The notes under the pieces: generated by a model
Told to the model about the DNA's origin: nothing
Seen by the model: only the letters and a program-made list of their open reading frames with translations
Database searches by the model: none
Assembly (NCBI GenBank): GCA_009599575.1
Contig: VWND01000031.1
Coordinates: 124,001 to 188,000 of the forward strand
DNA: 64,000 nucleotides
Direction of reading: 5' to 3'
From: Blumeriella jaapii
Taxonomy: Eukaryota > Ascomycota > Leotiomycetes > Helotiales > Drepanopezizaceae
Program-made: the position numbers and the translations under genes
Shown here: one piece after another, positions 19,145 to 29,236 of the stretch
Numbering within the stretch: the first letter of the stretch is position 1
Layout of the letters: each line of letters begins with the position of its first letter

Positions 19145-20543
19145 TTACTTTTCCGTCGCCAGAATCATTTTCTCCCTCTCGTTCCTCCTCTTTTGGAATT
19201 GCTTCTTCGTATGTTTGCGCTCATTCTCCTCCTTCCGCTTGATAGCCTTCAGCTCCTCGCTCTTGATCTCGCCAGCCTTCTTGACCACCTTGGGAATATG
19301 TCTGTGTCGCTTGATACGTCTGATCTCAGGCATGTGGGCGTATCTTTGCGTCAGGGCTTCGCTGTACTCCAACGCTTGCCGCTGCTTGGCTGACTTGATG
19401 CCTCCTCTCTCGGAGGCGTTAGCGCGCCACAGTCGGATGTTCCCGTCGTCGGATCCAGAGAGGATGTATTTCGAGTCAGGAGTCCACTTGCAAGAAAAGA
19501 CGCGCTGCATTCGCTTTGTGTGGTAGATGTCCCTCGAGTGTCCCTTCATCCGGCTCCACAACCTGACCGTCCGGTCGTAGCTTGCGGACACGAGCTCTTC
19601 TCCAGTGGGGCTGAATTCAACGTCCATGACGGCCGCTACGTGATCCTTCAGTACGTTCAGAGCCCGATCCATCTTTCTTCCATCAAAGATGTAGATGTTG
19701 TGGTCTTCACTTGCCACCGCAAAATTCATGGCCTCCATCGGGTTCCAGGAAATCGCATTGCCAGGAAATTTGAGAATTGTTCTGTGCAGTGGCATGGACG
19801 TTCGTAGATCGTACAAGACAATGGATCTGTCGACCGCTGCAGAGGCCAGGATAGAGGTTTCGATGGGGTTGAAGGAGACGTTCGTAATGGTATCTATAGT
19901 GGTAGGCCATTTAAGCACTTCGGGGGTGGCTGTATGTTTCTCCAGATCATAAATCGAAATGGAATCGGAGGACACGGCGAAGGATGGCTTCGATCGATGG
20001 TGCGAGATGCTCGTGAACGCGCCAGTCCCGAGCCAGGTGGCTATGGGTGAGCTGTCCGAGGGCGTATCGTACGGAGACCAGAGCTTAACGGCGCGATCGC
20101 TTGCGCAAGTCAAGAGCTTCTTCTCGTGTGTCCAAGCCATTCCTTTCACGATGTTCTCATGGGCGCTGGTATGCCATGTTTCGTCCCGGCCAACTAGATC
20201 CCACACTTTGACAATTCCATCACCACTCCCACTGGCGAATCTCTCTAACGAATTCGGATCCTTCGCGAGCGTGTACACTCCGTCGACATGACCTTTTCCA
20301 AGCTGTGCAATGAAGGGCGCAGCGAACATCCGCTCCAGTTTGGTCGCATTGAGGGCTCTGGTGTACTCGCGAGAGCGAGCGAAAGGATGGAGGGCAGGAT
20401 CCAGGTTGCGAGGCTGTTTTTGCGCCGACGACCCAGGGGCCTGCGCCGAAGATGCGCTCCTACTCAAAGCTTTGATTTTCTGGGTTCCAGTTAGACAGCG
20501 TTCTCATAGCATTTTATAGCATTTCATAGCCATCGCGTACCAT
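19145..20543 (-). CDS. SOF1: U3 snoRNP / SSU processome WD40 protein Sof1, two exons (445 aa)
   Basis: Sof1 (DCAF13 in animals) is an SSU processome component needed for 18S rRNA maturation in the nucleolus. The initiator ATG (20543..20541) stands alone before a GTACGC donor. The intron, 20540..20480 (61 nt), has branch CTAAC and a CCAG acceptor. Exon 2 (20479..19145) then gives KIKALSRSAS, restoring the conserved M-KIK start. The N-terminal block PRNLDPALHPFARSREYTRA and LNATKLERMFAAPF is diagnostic. WD repeats follow, with the endings GSGDGIVKVWDL, ASDRAVKLWSP, AAVDRSIVLYDL, SEDHNIYIFDG, ASYDRTVRLWS and GSDDGNIRLWRA. The conserved Sof1 tail is Lys/Arg-rich (YAHMPEIRRIKRHRHIPKVV, KRKEENERKHTKKQF). 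The gene is divergent from Rpn6 with 225 bp between start codons. Confidence 0.95.
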
Positions 20544-20659
20544 TGCGTCGTCACGAAGTTGTCGCCGTCATCTTGTGGCCGGTGGAGTAGAAAAGAAGTT
20601 GAAGTTTATCGGCCCAAAAAATACTATCGGATCGGCTAAACTTCGCACTTGCAGGGGCG

Positions 20660-20675
20660 GCGCTAGCACTAGCGC
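20660..20675. promoter_or_regulatory. Palindrome in Sof1/Rpn6 divergent promoter
   Basis: GCGCTAGCACTAGCGC is a 7-bp inverted repeat with a 2-nt spacer, lying between the two divergent start codons, about 95 bp from the Rpn6 ATG. It looks like a dimeric transcription-factor site; no factor is proposed. Confidence 0.4.
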
Positions 20676-20768
20676 GCCGCGTTGGAGCTTCCGCCTTGCG
20701 TCTGAGAAGCTTCAACTTCCACAACAACTCTCAACCTACACACATCTCCATCTTTCCCACTCTTCAAG

Positions 20769-22150
20769 ATGGCACCAGCAGACTCGGCGCGGATACAGGA
20801 GGCGAAGAAGCTCACGAAGTCGAATCCAAGGCAGGCTGAAGCCCAGTACAAGGAGATCATCTCGAAGCCTCCCTCTGTCACCTCAGACGCCGCTGTTCGA
20901 GAATATGAGACTGCGCTGGTCAGTTTGGGAGAGTTATACCGGGATCAAAAGTGAGCAGAAGCGCTGGAGGGCGGAGGAAATGTTGCTGATGGGTGGCAGG
21001 AAACCAGAAGATTTGGTAGATCTGATCACGAAGAGCCGGGCAGTGTTGTCCTCGTTTGCAAAGGCAAAGACAGCAAAGCTCGGTACGCATATGCAATTTA
21101 GCAGTTCGACCAAAGCGCCCAATGCTAATGCTCTCCTCCCACAGTTCGGCAACTGCTCGACCTGTTCAATGGCATCCCCGACACTGCCGATACTCAGATC
21201 ACCGTCACAAAGTCGTGTATCGAGTGGGCCACCTCCGAACGGCGAGGCTTCCTCCGGCAAAACCTCGAGACCCGTCTCGTTACCCTCTACATGACCAAAG
21301 CCTCCTACTACGACGCCCTCACCCTCATCAACAGCCTCCTCAAGGAGCTCAAGCGCCTCGATGACAAGCTCGTCCTCGTTGAAGTACAGCTCCTGGAATC
21401 GCGCGTCTACCATGCCCTTGGAAACGTTGCCAAAGGCCGCGCAGCCCTGACCAGCGCCAGAACATCTGCCGCCTCCGTCTACACGCCGCCTCTCCTGCAA
21501 GCAGGCTTGGACATGCAATCAGGCAAGCTGCACGCCGAGGACAAGGATTTCAACACGGCATTCTCGTACTTCATCGAGGCGCTCGACGGTTACCATACGC
21601 AGGACGAGCCCGAGAAGGCGACCGCCGCGCTCCAGTACATGCTGCTGTGCAAGATCATGCTGAACCTGGCCGACGACGTGAACCAGCTCATGACCAGCAA
21701 GCAGGCCGTCAAGTACGCCGGCAAGAACCTGGAAGCTATGAAGGCGGTCGCGCGCGCGCACTCCAACCGCTCGCTCGAGGAGTACGAGAAGGCCCTCGGC
21801 GACTACAGGCACGATCTCGGCAGCGACCCCTTCATTCGCAACCACCTGCGCCGCCTGTATGACGCCATGCTCGAGCAGAACCTCATCAAGGTGATCGAGC
21901 CCTTCTCCCGCGTGGAGATCGACCACATTGCGAAAATGGTCGCCTGGACACGCAGCAGGTCGAGCGGAAGCTGAGCCAGATGATTCTCGACAAGGTCATC
22001 ATTGGCGTCCTGGACCAGGGGGCTGGGTGTCTAATTATCTTCGACGAGACCGAGAGGGACGAGGGGTATGATAGTGCGCTGGCGACGATCGAGAAGCTGA
22101 GTAGTGTGGTGGATGTTCTGTATACCAACCAGGCGTCTATGCTTGAGTAG
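20769..22150 (+). CDS. RPN6: 26S proteasome lid subunit Rpn6 with an apparent 1-nt frame break
   Basis: Rpn6 (PSMD11) is the PCI-domain lid subunit that clamps the 19S regulator to the 20S core. Exons: 20769-20950, 21000-21082 and 21145-22150; introns of 49 and 62 nt have GTGAGC and GTACGC donors. The product reads MAPADSARIQEAKKLTKSNP, then QLLDLFNGIPDTADTQIT, LYMTKASYYDALTLINSLLK, and the PCI core DPFIRNHLRRLYDAMLEQNL and KVIEPFSRVEIDHIAKMV. After that Val (about 21942) the frame runs out as AWTRSRSSGS. The neighbouring frame continues the family sequence exactly (LDTQQVERKLSQMILDKVII, CLIIFDETER, stop at 22150). One G appears missing, GTCGCC where GTCGGCC would keep frame. With it the protein would be 423 aa, the usual length. 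A sequence error is likelier than a real null of an essential gene. Confidence 0.93.
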
Positions 22151-22662
22151 AGGAGGGCGCGGGGAGGGTTAATCAGTTGGTTGGGTTGGTTGGTTGGGGG
22201 GCGAGGCAGGCACATGCTTTGTATCATATCATAGAGGCGTAGATGATGTACGAATGGATGCAATGGCCGGGGAATCAACACAAGGCCGGATCGCAAAGCC
22301 TGGCTATCCCTTACAGAGCGAATTCGGTCACAAATCTCATCAGCTTGAACTGGAGACGCGAGTGCCTGCCATTCTCCTTCTTCATTGTCCTATCCAAGTA
22401 AGAGAGAGGGAAGCCCCTTTCCCAACGCCCTCCTCGTTAATTTTACCGAGCCAAACCAAACAAAACACCGCGCGTCCATCCAAGGCGTCCCAACTCCACA
22501 ATGTTCACAGGCTGAAATCCGAAATCTGAAATCCGAGATCTGGCACCCGATAGATATGTGTCCCCCGGCGATCCACGCTTGAACACCAAGGCCAGCCTGC
22601 AGTGGTCGTTCCACCACGAAGACGTGCCATTTCACACCCGCGCATGTATCCCCCGAGGGCAG
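22151..22662. other. Rpn6 3' flank and convergent spacer
   Basis: No gene seen. It separates the convergent Rpn6 and AT-hook genes and contains a short TTGGTTGGG run near 22171-22198 and an AAATCCGAAATCTGAAATCC direct-repeat run at about 22515-22540. Confidence 0.5.
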
Positions 22663-25600
22663 CTAATCCCCCGCTCTCACCAAGCCCGCCGCCCTCTGCC
22701 GCTCTCCAATCAGGATGGAAACGAGCCTCATGGCAATGATCTGCTCATCCCAGCCCGGCACGTGTCCGCGGAACTCGTCCACGGCCTCGAGGTGCCACTG
22801 CTCGAAGCGGATCGTCGTGTTGTCGGCGCCGTAGCGCGCCGTCTTGCCCAGCAGCCTGCTGATGACTCTCGTGCTGTTGCGCCGCCGGCGCGCACCGCTG
22901 CTGCTGCTGCGGTTGTTCTCTGGTCGCCAGGTCTGGATGATGGAGTCCAGGAGCCGCCAGTGGTCCTTGGACCAGGTGTGTGCGGAAAGCTGGACGGTGG
23001 GCGATGCTGGCACGGGCGAGGAGGAGGCGAACGTGACGCCCCGGCTTGCGCTGCCACTGCCGTGGCCGGAGCTCGGCTTTCCGTGTGGTGTTTTGAGCGG
23101 CGAGCGCAGACACGATTTCGTCGGTGAGGCGGGAGCAGGCGGGAGTGGTGTGTGCAAAGCTACATTGACGGTTGTCTCGACACGTAGAGGGAGGGACTCC
23201 GCCCATTCCTGTGTTCGCAATCTGGCGCCTGCGACGTTCTCTTGATCTTCAGCGGCGGTATCGGGACCGGAAACCGAGGAAGAGAGCTGAGCTGAGGCTG
23301 CGGACCTTGCGTAGCCGGAACGGGCGTTTGTACGACTAGGTGAGGCGGCAGCGAGGGGCTCTGAGACTGGATTTGATGATTGCGAGTCGGGGGGCTTGAT
23401 CGTTTGGCTCGCCTGGGCTCTGCTGAACAGGTTTGGGACTTGATGAGCAGGCTTGATGGGCAAAGACGGGGTCACTGCTTGCGTGCGTGGCTTGAACCCT
23501 TGCTTTTGTGGTATGGGAGTGAATCCTGTCTCTTTGCTTGAGGTTGTCTGGCTGGCTGGCGCTGCTGCACTCTCAACTGCATGTTCTCGGGAAGCAAACA
23601 GTGAGGATGATGGTTCCAGCGAAGTGCGCGGCTTGAAGCCCGCTTTCTGTGGTATGGGAGCAAACTCAGCGGAGAGGCGACCTCGCTTGGCTGGTTCCGT
23701 AGCAAGCACTCTACTAAGAGCCGGCGAGGTGCTATCTGCTGGAGCCCGTGGTTTAGAATCCATCATCTGCTGTATGGGGGCGAACCGGGAAGAGTCTCTC
23801 GCATCGTGTCTATTTGGCTCAGCGACTTGTCCAGCAGGAGCAGTGCAAGAGGAGGACTGGTTCGACTTGGATAGTTGTGGGAATACCGACTGCTGTGAGG
23901 GCCTCGAGAGGGTAGGGAGATGTTTCGGGGGCGATGCTGCCAACAACGCAGAAAGATTGAGATTTCCGCTCTCACGGGGACGGGGGTTGAAATTCGACTT
24001 TTGAGGGATTTGGTAACCCGAAAGGTCGGCATCAACACCATCGCTGAGGCCTTGTTGTACAGCACGTCTGACCGTAATTGGTTGCGAGACCATCTCCTTG
24101 GCGAGTTTCTTGGTCGCCACGGGCTCTGCCTCCAAAGGAGAGGACTGCGTATTGGACAGCTCGTCACTGTATACCAGTCTTCTGCTGTTCTGGCGCCATG
24201 GACTCGGAAGCTTGCTTCTTCTCGGCTTCTCGACAACATCTTGTGGCGGATCGTTTTGACGCTCGGCTACAGGGGATGATGAATTGATAGTCTCCAACAA
24301 AAGCCCAAAGGCTTCCTCGTCCTCGTTAGCAGGTGCATCTTCATCATCCGAATCAATCACCATGATCTTGTTGCTGCCAGCATTGGGAAACTGTTCGACA
24401 ACGGCGGCACGTTCAGCAGCCCATCTTTCCTCCGCATCCGCAGTTGACATTTTGTCTTGGATTGGTGTGTTTTGAGATTGATTGGTATCATCTTTGTTCG
24501 ATCGGATACTTGCGGGATCGGGGATCTGCTCTTCTGCTTGCCAGCTCATTGCATCGTCATCTTGGAAAGAAGCCTCTGACTCGATATCATGGTTGAGTGA
24601 CTTGCAATCTTTCTGCCCACCCGGGAGCTCCAAGCTGTACCGTGACTTCTCCTCCGAGGAAAGAGATCTTTGCTGAGTCAAAGCACTGCTGCGGAATGGA
24701 TCTTCCTGGTGGGGCAATCTTGTTTGCGACGCGCCTGAGAAGTGATCGTTGAGATCAAGTTTCGGAAGAGGACCATTGAGTCTGGCATTCCCGGGCGACG
24801 GGTAAGAACCTTCGGCGGCGCTAGATGAGGGCTTTCGATCTGTTGTAGGGCTCTTGAAAGGGCTGCCGAGACTCTGAGACCTGCTTCTTGACGACGACGA
24901 TGGAATAATGATTTCCTGAAGCATTTGTCCGGCTCGAACGGTGGGAGAGAGAGCTCGTGGCTCGCTCTTTTCTGAGGGAGGCGCCAGCAACGGCGCTCCT
25001 CGTCCGACTTGATTGAGCGGGGGAAGAGCTGGAGACGAGAAGATGATTGATGGTGTTTGTGTAAGGGTTGTGTTCAACTGACGTTGCTGACGAAGATGGG
25101 CAGTGTAAGTACACCGTCGTGGTGCAACGCAAGGTGGAGAAGAAGGCAACTGCGAGTGCAACGTTGACGAGTCCTGAGATTTGTTCGACGTCTCTATTTG
25201 TTTACTCGATCGCAATGACGGTGGACGCTCACCCGAGTTCTGACTCTGTCTCGAAGGCTCCTCGCTAGGGGATGGAGTCTCTTCGGGGGTGATCAATCGA
25301 CTTAATACTGAGCCTGGAGCGTGGGATGCTGAAGTAGCTCTCGAGCCGGGGTTTTCTGGAAGATCTGAGAGATGGCCTTGCCGTACACTCCCTGGAGTAG
25401 CTGCATCCAAGATAGCTGGAGGAACCGCCGATGCTACGTCCTCGTATTGGCCGTTGACCTCTAGATTCGTAATAGATGGCCTATCTTTCTGTGCATTTTG
25501 GTGAGGAGTTGCAGCGTCCAGTACATCTTGAGGGAGGCTTGAAAAAGAATCATCTGCACGAGAGTTTTGGACTGATAACATCCTTAGATTCTGTGGTTTT

Positions 25601-26940
25601 GGGCGAGGCGTGGCGGCTTCAAGCACGTCGGTGGGGATGACAGAGAAGGAATCGTCGTAGCCAGTTGCACGAGGGGAAACGAACGGTTTGGTTTTCGCAC
25701 GACTTGATGCCTGTTTCTCTGGCTGGTTTGCTGGACTGCTAAGGTGTTCCCGGAGCGATGGAACAGAGTCGACCGAGATCATACTGAAGCCCTCGCTCTC
25801 GAGGATTGTGTCGGACTCTCTCATCTCTCCGAGCTCGTCTGCCTCTTCTTCCTCATCCTGGTGCTCGGGGGTTGTTCTGTTGGTCGCGAACAGATCCCGC
25901 GTTTCGGAAGCAGCAGCAGAAGTCGTTGCCATGCTTTCGTCTTCAGACTGTCTATAGATGGGCTTTGCTGTAGAAGAAGATGGCGGTGGAAGATTGTCAG
26001 TTCGTGGTTGGGAGCTTGTAGTACGTGGACTCGACCACCCTTTCTGACGAGGGGTCTCGTTCTCTGAGCCGAATCTCGCACTTGACACATCTCCATCACC
26101 CTCTCTGGTTGTTCTCGTGGAATGCTTTGGAGAGTATGCTGAAGGAGGGTCTTGGTCGTTCGAATCGATTGGCCCAAACCTCCCTTCCGAATCAGCATCC
26201 TCAACACCGTAGTCGCAGCCACTGCCTTGACAGCTTTCGTCCACTAGAACTTCGACCTCGTCACGCGGCGTAGACTTCGGACGTCCTCTTCCCTTCTTGC
26301 GCACTGCGTTCAACGAAGGCTCGGATGAATCGCCCGCTTCTTTGGCAGCGAGCTTACTCTGCCGAGCTCCCTTCGCTGACCTGGACCGCGAGTCGCCTTT
26401 CCCTCTTGTACTGTCCAGCCCTGTGCCGATCTGGATATTGATATTGTCGCTGTCGTCCCCATCCACCACGTCGCCAACCGACTTCCTATTCTTCCGTGCT
26501 GGTGTGCTTGCCCGGCTGGCCTTTTTTGCCGCCACCGGAGTATCAGACTTCCTGGGCCGACCTCTGCCACGCTTAGGCGTGGTCGCCTTCGGTGCTTCGT
26601 CGTCGGAATCCGAAAGTCCTTTTAACGGTATTGTGGTCGTAGTTGTGCGTTCCCTCCGTCGATTCGTACGCTCCCGAGTTGGCGAGACAGATGCGCCTGG
26701 ATTGTGGTATGTATAGGCATTTTCGGTGTCGGATCTGCCCGCCTCCACGGTGACGCGAATCTTCTGCGGCGACTTCTCGTCGCCGATGTCTAGGTCGAAG
26801 GTCTGCTTCTTCGGAGAGCTCCCTCTCCGTTGGAGGGGTAAGCTGCGTTTGGTCATTGGCACAGGACGCTGGTTTTTGCGAGGCGAGTACAATGTGGCAG
26901 AAGCGTTGAGCGGATCTGGCGAGGAGGATAAGGCGTCCAT
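22663..26940 (-). CDS. Large disordered AT-hook protein with conserved C-terminal domain (1425 aa)
   Basis: The single-exon frame starts MDALSSSPDPLNAS. Two AT-hooks, GRGRPRK (residues about 125-131) and GRGRPK (217-222), predict minor-groove binding to AT-rich DNA. Most of the protein is Ser/Pro/Gln-rich and acidic or basic by turns, with no globular signal. Two sets of short repeats are visible: DDSFSxxPxDVLDAATP-like (three copies, genomic 25396-25660) and FxPIPQKxGFKPR-like (four copies, genomic 23480-24022). An acidic patch, IMVIDSDDEDAPANEDEEAF, also resembles a SUMO-interaction or chromatin-binding stretch. The last about 110 residues look folded: HTWSKDHWRLLDSIIQTW, VISRLLGKTARYG, IRFEQWHLEAVDEFRGHVPG and WDEQIIAMRLVSILIGER. 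Proteins annotated as AT-DNA-binding in related fungi share this layout, as far as I recall. A nuclear chromatin role is inferred; no specific function is claimed. Confidence 0.82.
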   Translation of the reverse strand: MDALSSSPDPLNASATLYSPRKNQRPVPMTKRSLPLQRRGSSPKKQTFDLDIGDEKSPQKIRVTVEAGRSDTENAYTYHNPGASVSPTRERTNRRRERTTTTTIPLKGLSDSDDEAPKATTPKRGRGRPRKSDTPVAAKKASRASTPARKNRKSVGDVVDGDDSDNINIQIGTGLDSTRGKGDSRSRSAKGARQSKLAAKEAGDSSEPSLNAVRKKGRGRPKSTPRDEVEVLVDESCQGSGCDYGVEDADSEGRFGPIDSNDQDPPSAYSPKHSTRTTREGDGDVSSARFGSENETPRQKGWSSPRTTSSQPRTDNLPPPSSSTAKPIYRQSEDESMATTSAAASETRDLFATNRTTPEHQDEEEEADELGEMRESDTILESEGFSMISVDSVPSLREHLSSPANQPEKQASSRAKTKPFVSPRATGYDDSFSVIPTDVLEAATPRPKPQNLRMLSVQNSRADDSFSSLPQDVLDAATPHQNAQKDRPSITNLEVNGQYEDVASAVPPAILDAATPGSVRQGHLSDLPENPGSRATSASHAPGSVLSRLITPEETPSPSEEPSRQSQNSGERPPSLRSSKQIETSNKSQDSSTLHSQLPSSPPCVAPRRCTYTAHLRQQRQLNTTLTQTPSIIFSSPALPPLNQVGRGAPLLAPPSEKSEPRALSPTVRAGQMLQEIIIPSSSSRSRSQSLGSPFKSPTTDRKPSSSAAEGSYPSPGNARLNGPLPKLDLNDHFSGASQTRLPHQEDPFRSSALTQQRSLSSEEKSRYSLELPGGQKDCKSLNHDIESEASFQDDDAMSWQAEEQIPDPASIRSNKDDTNQSQNTPIQDKMSTADAEERWAAERAAVVEQFPNAGSNKIMVIDSDDEDAPANEDEEAFGLLLETINSSSPVAERQNDPPQDVVEKPRRSKLPSPWRQNSRRLVYSDELSNTQSSPLEAEPVATKKLAKEMVSQPITVRRAVQQGLSDGVDADLSGYQIPQKSNFNPRPRESGNLNLSALLAASPPKHLPTLSRPSQQSVFPQLSKSNQSSSCTAPAGQVAEPNRHDARDSSRFAPIQQMMDSKPRAPADSTSPALSRVLATEPAKRGRLSAEFAPIPQKAGFKPRTSLEPSSSLFASREHAVESAAAPASQTTSSKETGFTPIPQKQGFKPRTQAVTPSLPIKPAHQVPNLFSRAQASQTIKPPDSQSSNPVSEPLAAASPSRTNARSGYARSAASAQLSSSVSGPDTAAEDQENVAGARLRTQEWAESLPLRVETTVNVALHTPLPPAPASPTKSCLRSPLKTPHGKPSSGHGSGSASRGVTFASSSPVPASPTVQLSAHTWSKDHWRLLDSIIQTWRPENNRSSSSGARRRRNSTRVISRLLGKTARYGADNTTIRFEQWHLEAVDEFRGHVPGWDEQIIAMRLVSILIGERQRAAGLVRAGD

Positions 26941-28306
26941 GCTTTATAGCTGCTGAGGGTAAAGAAGCTGCAGGTAGTGATATCGATGTGGGCGGCTGGG
27001 TCGAGAGTCGCGCCAAAGAAACTCAAGACGCGACGGACACCTGGACCTGGTTGGATGTTATGTGTGCTCAGTCATGAAACAGATATGGAGACATCGTCAA
27101 GCAGGTGGTGGTGTTGTGGGCGTTTGTTGTGGCTCGGCTGGGCCTTTGTTTACTTTCCTTAGCGCTCAGGCACCGACACGCGTGAGAGACAGTACCAGAA
27201 AATGCTGGCGCTACGAAGGAACACGAATATCGAAGATCTGTGGAAACACACCGAAGGCTCGATAGCTACCGGCCATTCTCATTCTGGGCCATTCATGACA
27301 TCCCGAAGCACATCAAGGAGATCATAGAAGGGCAAGCACTCTACAACTTGAGATGCCAAAGCCGTGTACTTCCAGTATTTTCTGTACAGTACAGTCCCTA
27401 TTCAGTACTGCAGAGACGAGACGCGCTCGGCTTACTAATCATTGCAGGTACTGTGCTGCTATCGAAGTACTGGAGAAGCTTGTCGGGAATCTTCTTACAG
27501 TACATAGTCATTACCAAAGCTCTATCACACAGGAAAATTCTCGGTAAGGTTGAGTGTTCTACAAATGTAGAGCACACAGCGTAAGCGCAATGCTTAGCAC
27601 GTGAACAGTCACATGAGCTATCATGTGACCAAAACGTGCCCCTCTCCCCTCACAGAAGGAAGCCCAAAGACAACTTTCAACCAGCTCTGGGTTGGCCATA
27701 TGAATCTCCCTCCGGAAATTGAATCAACCCAAAGACACACGTTGTGTAGATGGAAAGAGTTCCGCCGTGGTTGGTAATCGACGTGTCGATGTACGGTACA
27801 TACAGAGAATAGAAGGCTTTCCTCGACTGATGGATGAACATTCAGCATTCCCAGACCAGCCATGGTCATGGTTCTAAAGTCACACCGCGCCGTTGCTGCA
27901 CATCTCCCGGCCGCATGCTCTGCTCACTGAAAATGCTTCGCTTAATTTCCACGCCGGGGTGCCGGTAGTGCTTCCATTGCGTGCTTGTTGATCCCTCGGC
28001 TGTCGACATTGAAGCGAGGTTTTGTTGTTGGTAATCCTTGGGATTTCAAATACACAGATGACAATGGCACTAGCAGCTCAGGAAGATCACATGTCGCTCT
28101 ATGAGTACAGGATCGACATCTGTGGATATATATCTATATATACTGCTATCCCCCACTCGCAAGAAGCTAACATTCATACTCATATTCACACGACCCCGAT
28201 CCCGATCCAGCACTTCTAGCTCTCCTACTCGACGATCATCTGCTACGGAATCAACAAGATACAGCAGCTTTGCGAAGAGGACACACAGTACACAGCTACC
28301 GCCATC
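26941..28306. other. Intergenic region upstream of AT-hook and oxygenase genes
   Basis: No gene seen over 1.37 kb. The two flanking genes are divergent, so both promoters lie here. An AT-rich TATATATCTATATATA element at 28125-28140 sits about 165-180 bp before the oxygenase ATG. GTACAGTACAG copies occur near 27383. Confidence 0.5.
28125..28140 (+). promoter_or_regulatory. TATA-like element before the CmcJ/AsaB-like gene
   Basis: A TATATATCTATATATA run lies about 170 bp upstream of the ATG at 28307, a typical distance for a TATA element plus leader in filamentous fungi. Confidence 0.4.
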
Positions 28307-29236
28307 ATGACGACCGCAGCACCGCAGCACGCCACGCCGGCACACAACCTCTCCCAATCCGCCCGCACCGAAGCAGCGTACCTCTCCAGCCCATCTCCCG
28401 ATTCAGACATCCCCCGCGGCAACACGACAGTGACCCTCAACTACTTCCGGCCCCCAGAGGACGGCGCCGTGCCCTACAACTACGTCGAGAAGCAGCCCGA
28501 AGGCACGGCGCAGCGCAACTTTGGCGACTTCGACGTGCAGGCGCCCATCACCGACATCCGCGGCAACGAGTCGTCCTACACGCTCGACAAAGACGCCTTC
28601 CTAGCCGTGTCGAACGTGCCGGAGTCCGCGGAGAAGGACTTCGTCGACGACGACTCCATCAAGCAGAACTACTACCCCGAGGTCGAGAAGCTGATCCGGG
28701 ACAACGTGCCCGGCAGCCAGCGGGTGTTCATCTTCGACCACACCATCAGACGCTCGAGTGCCAACGCGACGCGCACGCCCGTGACGCGCGTGCACATCGA
28801 TCAGACGCCCAAGTCGGCGACGCAGAGGGTGCACCACCATCTCCCCGACGAGGCGGACACGCTGCTGCAAGGCCGCTACCGCATCATCAACGTCTGGCGT
28901 CCGCTCAACGGGCCCGTCCAGGCTTCTCCGCTCGGCTTTGCCAGCTCGAGCTCGCTGAAGGACGAGGACCTGATTCCGATCGAGCATCGCTACCCAGATC
29001 GCACCGGCGAGACGGCTGGGATCCGCCACAACGAAGGTCAGAAGTGGCATTATTGGAGCGGAATGAGGAACGACGAGAGGCTGTTCTTGGAGTGCTTCGA
29101 CAGCGAGGCCCACAAGCCGGGCTCGGAGGTGCAGGGCGGGCGGGTACCGCATACGGCGTTCCAGGACGCGAGGACCCCGGAGAATGCTGTTGGAAGGGAG
29201 AGCATAGAGGTTCGCGCTCTGGTGTTTGGGCCTTGA
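28307..29236 (+). CDS. CmcJ/AsaB-family oxygenase-like protein (309 aa)
   Basis: The single-exon protein has the hallmarks of the fungal AsaB / bacterial CmcJ family (non-heme Fe/2-oxoglutarate-type oxidoreductases of secondary metabolism). These are an N-terminal VTLNYFRPPEDGAVPYNYVE, then RVFIFDHTIRRSS, TRVHIDQTPKSATQRVHHHL (candidate His/Asp metal ligands HID), LLQGRYRIINVWRPLNGPVQ, then the aspartate-containing SLKDEDLIPIEHRYPDRTGE, and HNEGQKWHYWSGMRNDERLF LECFDS near the end, supplying a second His and Arg. The C-terminus ends GRESIEVRALVFGP, as in the family. Nothing around it looks like a biosynthetic cluster: Nop58 and the AT-hook gene flank it. Substrate unknown; a stand-alone detoxification or tailoring role is possible. 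Confidence 0.82.
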   Translation: MTTAAPQHATPAHNLSQSARTEAAYLSSPSPDSDIPRGNTTVTLNYFRPPEDGAVPYNYVEKQPEGTAQRNFGDFDVQAPITDIRGNESSYTLDKDAFLAVSNVPESAEKDFVDDDSIKQNYYPEVEKLIRDNVPGSQRVFIFDHTIRRSSANATRTPVTRVHIDQTPKSATQRVHHHLPDEADTLLQGRYRIINVWRPLNGPVQASPLGFASSSSLKDEDLIPIEHRYPDRTGETAGIRHNEGQKWHYWSGMRNDERLFLECFDSEAHKPGSEVQGGRVPHTAFQDARTPENAVGRESIEVRALVFGP

